A stretch of DNA of 5,228 nt from an uncultured Chromatiaceae bacterium (GTDB taxonomy: Bacteria; Pseudomonadota; Gammaproteobacteria; Enterobacterales; Alteromonadaceae). Both the position numbers and the translations under genes were made by a program. The stretch is from NCBI GenBank assembly GCA_946482325.1, contig CAMLRA010000214.1, forward strand, positions 1 through 5,228, written 5' to 3'. Positions within the stretch are counted from its first letter, which is position 1. The number at the start of each line of letters is the position of its first letter. Of the stretch, positions 1 through 5,228 are shown one piece after another. The notes under the pieces are model-generated. The model made no database searches and was not told where the DNA came from. It saw only the letters and a list, made by a program, of their open reading frames with translations.

Positions 1-1763
1 TGTCCCTGCCAGTGATTTCAGACACGCTGATTGTTGTCATCGTGTTTTTACCGCTGCTGACGCTGGATGGGCTGGAAGGCAAGTTGTTTGTTCCGGTCGC
101 GCTGACCATTGTGTTTGCACTGCTGTCGTCCTTGGTGTTGTCGTTAACTTTACTGCCGGCTTTATGTGGCTGGCTGCTGCAGCCGGCGGCAGAGCAACAT
201 CCGCATTGGTTTAGTCAGCTGCAGCATAGTTATGCCGCCATGCTGGAGCGGGTGCTGGCGCACTGGCGGTTTTTTGTTGTCAGTCTTTTGCTGTTATTTG
301 CTTTGTCGTCGCTGGCCTTTACCCAACTCGGCCGTACTTTTATGCCGACGCTGGATGAGGGCGATATCATGCTGCAAATTGAAAAAATCCCCACTATCAG
401 CCTGGACGCCAGTATTGCGCTGGACCAGCGCATCGAGGCTGAGCTGTTAGCTAAAGTGCCGGAAATTCAACAAATCGTCGCCCGCACCGGCTCTGATGAA
501 ATTGGCATGGACCCGATGGGCCTCAATGAAACTGATTTATTTATGCAGTTAAAGCCGGTCAGTCAGTGGCGACAGCCGGATAAAGCGGTCTTAGAGGCAG
601 AGATCCGCAAAGTGCTGCAGCAATTCCCCGGCGTGAATTTTGGTTTCACTCAACCCATTGATATGCGTGTGTCGGAAATGCTGACCGGCGCGCGCGGTGA
701 TGTGGCGATCAAAATCTTTGGGCCGGACCTTGCGGTACTCGCAGATCTGGCAGCGAAAACTGCGGCGATTGTGAGTCGGGAAGCCGGCGCTGTCGATACC
801 CAAACCGCCGTTACCGCAGGCAGTAAGCTGCTGAATATTCGCTTAAATGACGCAGCCGCTGATTTGTACAGCATCGACAGCGCCATACTCGCGCAGCAGG
901 TGCGCAGCAGCCTGGCTGGCATTGAAGTCGGCCAGATGATGGATGGGGAATGGCCGTTACCTTTGTTACTGCGCCAACGCCACGATGTCAGCACTGCGAC
1001 GCTGGCGCAGCTGCCATTGCTGCTCGACGGTGGTGTGCAGACCACACTTGGCACTGTGGCTGAGATTGAGCGGATTGACGGCCCGGTAGCGATTTCACGC
1101 GAAAACGGTAGCCGTTTTGCGCTGGTGCGCACCAATGTGGCGGGGCGCGATTTGGTCGGTTTTGTCAGTGCCATTGAACAGCAACTGGCGGCAAAACTGC
1201 CACTGCCAGCAGGCTATCGGTTGGTGTATGGCGGACAATTTGAAAACCAGCAACGGGCAGCAGGCCGTTTGCTGCTGGTGGTGCCGCTGTCATTAGGGCT
1301 GATTTTTCTGTTGTTGCTGGCGACCTTTCGCGACAGCAAAAAAGCTGCGCTGGTGCTGTCAAACATTCCTTTTGCACTGACCGGCGGCATCTTTGGTTTA
1401 TTGATCAGTGGGGAGTATTTGTCGGTGCCGGCTTCAGTTGGTTTTATCGCGCTGATGGGGGTTGCTGTGCTGAACGGCGTGGTGATGATCAGTCATTTTG
1501 ACGATCAATGGCGTGCCGGTATACCGCTTGACCAATTAGTCCGTGCCGGTGCGCTGCGCCGTCTGCGGCCCATTTTGATGACCGCCGCCACGGCGTTACT
1601 TGGTTTGTTGCCGTTGTTGTTTGTCAGTGGACCCGGCTCTGAACTCCAGCGTCCGCTGGCAGTCGTGGTGATCAGCGGTTTATTCACCGCAACTATTGTT
1701 ACCTTATTTTTAATGCCGGGAGCTTACCAATGGTTAATGCAGAACAACAAACCCAGCAAATAA
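1..1763 (+). CDS. Heavy-metal efflux RND transporter permease, CzcA/CusA family (5' end missing)
   Basis: C-terminal 586 residues of an inner-membrane proton-driven pump that would work with a periplasmic adaptor and an outer-membrane channel to export metal cations. Frame is open from base 3 and the family is about 1,040 residues long, so nearly half is upstream; the GTG at 12 is internal. Fragment residues 4-22, 31-53 and 89-107 are membrane helices. About 108-420 form the second large periplasmic loop, followed by five more helices (about 422-441, 446-468, 473-495, 520-540, 550-572), matching the second half of an RND protomer. Family signatures include FLPLLTLDGLEGKLF, ISRENG, YGGQFENQQRA, IPFALTGG and GFIALMGVAVLNGVVMIS. 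By recalled alignment these resemble CzcA more than CusA. The loop is methionine-rich (GMDPMG, SEMLTG, GQMMDG). The catalytic acidic residues of TM4 are outside the window, so the metal (Co/Zn/Cd or Cu/Ag) is unresolved. Family assignment is very secure. Confidence 0.96.
   Translation, partial: SLPVISDTLIVVIVFLPLLTLDGLEGKLFVPVALTIVFALLSSLVLSLTLLPALCGWLLQPAAEQHPHWFSQLQHSYAAMLERVLAHWRFFVVSLLLLFALSSLAFTQLGRTFMPTLDEGDIMLQIEKIPTISLDASIALDQRIEAELLAKVPEIQQIVARTGSDEIGMDPMGLNETDLFMQLKPVSQWRQPDKAVLEAEIRKVLQQFPGVNFGFTQPIDMRVSEMLTGARGDVAIKIFGPDLAVLADLAAKTAAIVSREAGAVDTQTAVTAGSKLLNIRLNDAAADLYSIDSAILAQQVRSSLAGIEVGQMMDGEWPLPLLLRQRHDVSTATLAQLPLLLDGGVQTTLGTVAEIERIDGPVAISRENGSRFALVRTNVAGRDLVGFVSAIEQQLAAKLPLPAGYRLVYGGQFENQQRAAGRLLLVVPLSLGLIFLLLLATFRDSKKAALVLSNIPFALTGGIFGLLISGEYLSVPASVGFIALMGVAVLNGVVMISHFDDQWRAGIPLDQLVRAGALRRLRPILMTAATALLGLLPLLFVSGPGSELQRPLAVVVISGLFTATIVTLFLMPGAYQWLMQNNKPSK
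1718..1722 (+). promoter_or_regulatory. Shine-Dalgarno site deciding the start of the DUF3240-like gene
   Basis: GGGAG lies inside the end of the pump gene, seven bases before the ATG at 1730. It favours that start over the in-frame ATG at 1763, which has only an A-rich stretch without a purine-rich SD before it. The placement within coding sequence makes it partly constrained by the pump's own codons, so the match could be fortuitous. Confidence 0.5.
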
Positions 1764-2068
1764 TGCTGACGCTGATAGTGCCGCAATGTCTGGCGGATGC
1801 CTTAGCGGATGTATTGATGCAAATTCCGCTGGTGCAGGGTTTTACTGAGGACAGGGTACTTGGATTTAGCCGCAGGCCCAGTGCGATGTCGACCGCTGAA
1901 CAAGTTGCCGGGCGGCAGGTTAACAGCAGATTTCAGCTACTGCTTTGCGAAAACGAAGCGCAGTTGGTCCTTGCAAAATTAGCGCAGCAGCAATTAACCG
2001 GCCGACTACATTATGTGTTGGCTGCCGTGCTGGCACACGGACATTGTTTGCCACTGGAGGTGCTGTGA
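1730..2068 (+). CDS. DUF3240-like small protein linked to metal efflux
   Basis: A 112-residue soluble protein with no signal peptide or membrane segment, so probably cytoplasmic. The pattern LTLIVPQCLADALADVLM, then QGFTED, then STAEQVAGRQVNSRFQLLL and a C-terminal HYVLAAVLAHGHCLPLEVL fits what I recall of DUF3240, a family of about 100 residues often placed directly behind heavy-metal RND genes and thought to have a PII/CutA-like ferredoxin fold. Its biochemical role is unknown to me. The start at 1730 overlaps the pump by 34 bases and has a good SD; the alternative ATG at 1763 gives a 101-residue protein beginning MLTLIVPQ in a TAATG junction and agrees better with the family's usual beginning. 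Either way, translation is coupled to the pump. Two cysteines and a C-terminal HGHC could bind metal, but this is a guess. A regulatory or accessory role at the pump is inference from context. Confidence 0.85.
   Translation: MVNAEQQTQQIMLTLIVPQCLADALADVLMQIPLVQGFTEDRVLGFSRRPSAMSTAEQVAGRQVNSRFQLLLCENEAQLVLAKLAQQQLTGRLHYVLAAVLAHGHCLPLEVL
2056..2060 (+). promoter_or_regulatory. Shine-Dalgarno site of the CopC-like gene
   Basis: GGAGG lies seven bases before the ATG at 2068 and within the last codons of the DUF3240-like gene. It fixes the CopC-like start at 2068 rather than at the in-frame ATG at 1945, which would add 41 residues ahead of the signal peptide and run across the whole second half of the upstream gene. 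With the TGATG junction it indicates translational coupling. Confidence 0.8.
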
Positions 2069-2463
2069 TGCGTCAGACTTTGATGACGGGGAGGTGGCGC
2101 TATTGGTACCTGACGCGTGTTTTGCTGTTGTGTCTGCTGGGGTGTTGGGGGCCGGCGGCTGTTGCGAAAAACCATTTACTCAGCAGCGTTCCCGCTGATG
2201 GCGCCCAATTACAGCTCGTACCGTCGCAGATGGTCTTGCAGTTTGACCGCAAAACCCGCCTGACGGCGCTGAGCCTGCAATGGCCGGACGGGCGGGTGAC
2301 AGCTTTGGTGCTGCCGTCCACTCAGTTGTATAAAACCCGCCTGACGCTCGCTTTGCCCGCTCTGCAGCAGGGTCGTTATATTGTGCGCTGGACCGGGCGG
2401 GGCACTGATCACTGGTATTTCTCCGGTGCACAGCAATTTGAGCTGCAGGCCAATGCCGGTTGA
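2068..2463 (+). CDS. CopC-domain periplasmic protein with altered copper-site residues
   Basis: A 131-residue exported protein. Residues 1-33 form a signal peptide: basic start, hydrophobic core LTRVLLLCLLG, cleavage after AVA33. The mature part is a single CopC-type beta-sandwich: HLLSSVPADGAQL, then MVLQFDRKTRLTALSLQWPDG, then QQGRYIVRWTG and FSGAQQFEL, matching CopC/YobA without gaps at both ends. Mature length is about 98 residues against about 102 for Pseudomonas CopC. CopC proteins bind copper in the periplasm and deliver or sequester it. Here the two histidines of the classical Cu(II) site are replaced: K34 stands where His1 is expected, and D114-H115-W116 replaces the Asp-x-His motif, so only the Asp is kept. 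The Met-rich Cu(I) loop is also absent. H36 and H115 remain as possible ligands. LLGC26 could alternatively be a lipobox. It ends the efflux operon (TGATG overlap upstream), so it probably serves the pump as a periplasmic metal-binding or structural partner; that role is inferred. Confidence 0.88.
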   Translation: MRQTLMTGRWRYWYLTRVLLLCLLGCWGPAAVAKNHLLSSVPADGAQLQLVPSQMVLQFDRKTRLTALSLQWPDGRVTALVLPSTQLYKTRLTLALPALQQGRYIVRWTGRGTDHWYFSGAQQFELQANAG

Positions 2464-2468
2464 CTGGA

Positions 2469-5228
2469 TCAAGCCTGTTGTACCAAGCGGTTGCGCCCGG
2501 CCTTTTTACCGGAGTACAACAAGGCATCGGCCTGTTGCAGTGTTACATCAAGCGACTCGCCCCTCAGCCATACTGCACCACCCGTCAAAGTGACAGGCGT
2601 CGGGCCAATCGACAGTGGCATAGGGTCGGCCGCAACAGAGCGGATCAGCGCATCGGCGCGTTGCATCGCGTCGGCGCCATGTAAGATGAACAAAAACTCC
2701 TCACCGCCCCAACGGGCGAGCAGGTCATCTGGCAAACAAAGGCTTTGTAATCTGGCACTGATCGCTGTTAAGACTTCGTCACCAACCTGATGGCCGTGTG
2801 CGTCGTTAAACTGTTTAAAATGGTCGATATCGGCGATGACCAGTACCCGCTGGTTTTGCCAGCCGGACCACTGCGCTTCGGTTTGCGCGCGCAGGCCACG
2901 CCGGTTCAGTAAACCGGTCAAAGCGTCCCGATAAGCCGCTTGTTGTAAACGCTGGTTGGCCTGTTGCAGCGCTTCAGTGCGCTCGCGTACCTGTTGTGTC
3001 AGCCATAGATTGCGTTTTTTCAGCGAGCGGGTACGCAGCAGCATCACGCTGCTGAACAGCAATAACAGCAAGACCACCAAAGCTGTTTTAGCCCACCAGG
3101 TCAGCCACCAGGGCGGTAAAATCGTCAGCTGAAACGGCTTTGCGGCGCTGATCTGGCCATCCGGCCACAGGGCTTCCAGTTCAAACTGGTATTGGCCTGG
3201 CGGCAATCTGGTATAGGTGGCGCGTGGTTCGTCAGCAGCAGCGCTCAGCCAGTTGCGGTCAAAGGGTAACAGGCGATAACGAAATAATGGCGCCTGGTCT
3301 GTTGCTGACGGCAGCGCTGCTGATGGGATCACGATGCCGGGTAGCGCAAACTCAAAAGTCACTAAATCCTGGTGATACTGTAAAGTCAGCGCAGCCCCAA
3401 ACAGCTCAGAGGTGTCGTTACCGCCATTGGCAGGTTGATGTAATCGAAGCGGCTGGTTAAATAAGCGCATTCCGGTCAGTTGCGGTTGCGGCACAGACAC
3501 AACTTTGGGCTGTTGCACAGGCGCAACATACAGGCCGTCCTCGGCGCCAAGGATTATCTGCGCTGCTTGTATCCGGGCGGTATTGAGTCGTGTATTGGGC
3601 ATCAACCCTGTCAGCGTGAACTGCTGAACTAACTGGCCATCGGCGGCAAAACCGCTTACTTGTTGTTTGGCCAGTAGCCAGATGTTCACCGGTCCGCTGG
3701 TACTGGCAGCAAAAAGCTCGGTTGCATCGCCAAGAGTTGCATGCTGCGACTGCCGCAAAAACCGGGCACTGTTGTCATCCCAGCGCAGCAACACGCCGCT
3801 ATCGGTGAATAACCACAATACGCCTTGTGCGTCTTTGCAAAGCTGCCGTGCTTTACCATGGTCACTGAGGTCCACAGGGCTAAAACGTTGGTTGTTGAGC
3901 TGAAAAAGTCCGGCAGTATTTAAAGCAAATACCTGACCGGCAGGGCTTACCTCTACCGCCAGATTGGTGTCCAGTTGCAGACCATCGCCGCTGCGCCAAT
4001 GGGCTTCGATTTTGCCCTGTGGATTCAGCCGGGCAATGCCACCGGACCACATACTGATCCAGATGCTGCGATCGGGCGCCACACTCAGCCGGAACACATC
4101 CTGACTTGGTAGGTCCGAGGTCAATAGTTGCCATTGTTGTGTATCAGGCTGCATTCTGACCAGGCCGGACGACGTTGCAAGTAACAGGCTGCCGTCGTGA
4201 TCGGGGCGAATAGCCCACACGGCCTGACTGGGGAAATGGTGCGCGGCGGTCTCATCGGGCGCAAAACGCTGCAAAGTTTTGCGAGTCTGGTCAAAACGGT
4301 ACAGGCCACCGCCGCTGGTGCCTAGCCAGACATCGCCATGCCCGGTCGCATGCACAGCCTGCACTTTACTCTGACTGAATCCCGGCTGGTCGGCCTGCGC
4401 CTGACCCAGCCATGCGTACTGATTGATGGCTGGCAATAAGGCGCTGACGCCATATTCGTGGCCAACATACAAAGTACCATCGCGGGCGGCGAACAACGTT
4501 TTAATATTATTGCCACCAATAGCGGTCGGGTCAGTTGGCCGCAAACTGCTGTGGCTGCGTTGTGCACCTGTGGCGTCGAATTCAACCAGCCCACCGGCCC
4601 ACAGCCCGGCCCATAAACCTTGCTCTACGGCTAGCAGCGACATCACACCGTTGACTGGTAAGGTATTGGCCTGGCCTTTATGCCAATGCCGAAGAATATT
4701 GCCGGCGCTGTCCAGCAGATAAAAACCGTGTTTGTGGCTGCCGGCAAAGAGGTTGCCCTGATGTTCCTTAAGGGCACGAAAGCGCACAGTCGCCAATTCA
4801 GGTGCAAACCTGACTGCCTGCAGGCAGGGCAGCGTGCACTGAAATAAACCTTGTTCACGTATGGCAATAATCAGTTGGTTGTGAAAGAAACTTAGTCGTT
4901 CAACCCGGCTGTCTGCCGGTAAGCCACTGATCTGCAGGCGCTCGCAACTGCCTTTGGCGGGATCTACCTCCCAGATACCATCAGGCCCCAGTGCCAAAAT
5001 TTGCTCTGGTTGTTGCTGCGGCTGGACTAATTGCCAGAGACCTCCGTCTGGCTGACAAGGCTGCTGGCGGAAATTATCGGTTTGGCGGTCCCAGCGCCAT
5101 AAACCAAGGTCACCGGCGAGCCAGGCGCCGCGGCCTGGGATCTGCAGCAATTGATTGATGGCTTGTGCGCCGAAGTCACGAATTCTGACTAACTGATTGT
5201 GTTCAATACGATAAAGCCCGCCACTACC
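2469..5228 (-). CDS. Membrane-anchored propeller/Y_Y_Y sensor diguanylate cyclase (GGDEF; 5' end missing)
   Basis: 919 residues are visible, open to the window edge (residue 1 is the codon at 5228-5226). Residues 1-600 carry about fourteen two-component-regulator propeller repeats, clearest in VWLGTSGGGLYRFD (300-313), consistent with two seven-bladed propellers. A Y_Y_Y domain follows (about 610-705; RYRLLPFDRNW, YTRLPPGQYQFELEA, PPWWLTWW), then one membrane helix (713-731), a basic stretch and a short coiled coil with heptad-like Gln/Leu (743-765), and a GGDEF domain (766-919). DALTGLLNRR (768-777), metal-binding D800, substrate residues N808 and D817, and GGEEF (841-845) are all present, so it should make cyclic di-GMP from two GTP in the cytoplasm. 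The inhibitory RxxD site is replaced by LPDD (832-835). The propellers would sit in the periplasm and sense an unknown ligand. The TTG at 5150 is not the start: 26 more in-frame residues, including GSGGLYRIE, precede it. A signal peptide probably lies beyond the edge. Confidence 0.95.
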   Translation of the reverse strand, partial: GSGGLYRIEHNQLVRIRDFGAQAINQLLQIPGRGAWLAGDLGLWRWDRQTDNFRQQPCQPDGGLWQLVQPQQQPEQILALGPDGIWEVDPAKGSCERLQISGLPADSRVERLSFFHNQLIIAIREQGLFQCTLPCLQAVRFAPELATVRFRALKEHQGNLFAGSHKHGFYLLDSAGNILRHWHKGQANTLPVNGVMSLLAVEQGLWAGLWAGGLVEFDATGAQRSHSSLRPTDPTAIGGNNIKTLFAARDGTLYVGHEYGVSALLPAINQYAWLGQAQADQPGFSQSKVQAVHATGHGDVWLGTSGGGLYRFDQTRKTLQRFAPDETAAHHFPSQAVWAIRPDHDGSLLLATSSGLVRMQPDTQQWQLLTSDLPSQDVFRLSVAPDRSIWISMWSGGIARLNPQGKIEAHWRSGDGLQLDTNLAVEVSPAGQVFALNTAGLFQLNNQRFSPVDLSDHGKARQLCKDAQGVLWLFTDSGVLLRWDDNSARFLRQSQHATLGDATELFAASTSGPVNIWLLAKQQVSGFAADGQLVQQFTLTGLMPNTRLNTARIQAAQIILGAEDGLYVAPVQQPKVVSVPQPQLTGMRLFNQPLRLHQPANGGNDTSELFGAALTLQYHQDLVTFEFALPGIVIPSAALPSATDQAPLFRYRLLPFDRNWLSAAADEPRATYTRLPPGQYQFELEALWPDGQISAAKPFQLTILPPWWLTWWAKTALVVLLLLLFSSVMLLRTRSLKKRNLWLTQQVRERTEALQQANQRLQQAAYRDALTGLLNRRGLRAQTEAQWSGWQNQRVLVIADIDHFKQFNDAHGHQVGDEVLTAISARLQSLCLPDDLLARWGGEEFLFILHGADAMQRADALIRSVAADPMPLSIGPTPVTLTGGAVWLRGESLDVTLQQADALLYSGKKAGRNRLVQQA
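2473..2525. repeat. Imperfect inverted repeat at the convergent gene junction
   Basis: GCCTGTTGTAC (2473-2483) and GTACAACAAGGC (2514-2525) are inverted copies with a single bulged base, separated by 30 bases that include a smaller CGGT/ACCG pair. It begins ten bases after the CopC-like stop and lies in the last codons of the convergent cyclase gene. No T-run follows on either strand, so it is not a canonical intrinsic terminator. It may be an RNA 3'-end hairpin or a coincidence of coding sequence. Confidence 0.35.

Noticed and set aside
12..14. GTG as the start of the pump
   Set aside because: It falls within a membrane helix of an RND protein whose first half is missing; the frame is open back to the window edge.
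650..1174. 174-residue open frame on the minus strand inside the pump gene
   Set aside because: It lies wholly antisense to a clearly conserved RND coding region, has low-complexity Ser/Ala/Arg composition typical of a shadow frame, and shows no recognisable domain.
1945..2067. Upstream extension of the CopC-like frame to ATG 1945
   Set aside because: It would place 41 hydrophilic residues before a good signal peptide and overlap the DUF3240-like gene extensively; the GGAGG before 2068 settles the start.
2498..2512. CCGG-CCTTTTTA-CCGG as an intrinsic terminator
   Set aside because: The T-run is in the loop and not after the stem, and the four-base stem is too weak.
2180..2527. 115-residue minus-strand open frame spanning the CopC-like 3' end and the convergent junction
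   Set aside because: It is antisense to the CopC coding region and overlaps the true cyclase end in another frame; no start signal or family resemblance.
4121..4722. Overlapping short frames on both strands in the propeller region
   Set aside because: They are other-frame shadows of the repeat-rich sensor gene, without start signals or recognisable products.
5148..5150. TTG as the start of the cyclase
   Set aside because: The frame stays open to the window edge, encodes another propeller strand upstream (GSGGLYRIE), and no SD precedes the TTG.

Overview
The window reads as ordinary chromosomal DNA of a Gram-negative bacterium. By family content and moderate GC it is most like a gammaproteobacterium of the Rheinheimera/Alishewanella/Shewanella kind; that placement is an inference from gene content, not from a marker gene. 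Coding density is almost total. There are four protein genes, two of them cut by the window edges, and no RNA gene, insertion sequence, CRISPR array or long non-coding stretch.

Plus strand, bases 1-2463: a tightly packed heavy-metal efflux cluster. The 3' half of a CzcA/CusA-type RND inner-membrane pump comes first. It is followed by a small DUF3240-like protein whose start overlaps the pump's end, then by a small exported CopC-like protein whose ATG shares one base with the previous stop (TGATG). The overlaps and Shine-Dalgarno positions indicate one transcript with coupled translation. The first half of the pump, and any membrane-fusion and outer-membrane partners, would lie upstream of base 1. 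The likely shared job is removal of a toxic metal from periplasm and cytoplasm; the metal cannot be fixed from the sequence.

Minus strand, bases 2469-5228: a large membrane-anchored sensor diguanylate cyclase. It consists of about fourteen propeller repeats, a Y_Y_Y domain, one transmembrane helix, a short coiled coil and a GGDEF domain with an intact GGEEF active site but no RxxD inhibitory site. Its N-terminus is cut by the window end. It converges on the metal cluster with only five bases between stop codons, so the two units share a 3' boundary but need not share function.

Nothing here is clearly a new system. The points most worth a second look are the CopC-like protein, which has lost two of the classical Cu(II) ligands, the pump/DUF3240/CopC coupling, and the cyclase lacking product inhibition.
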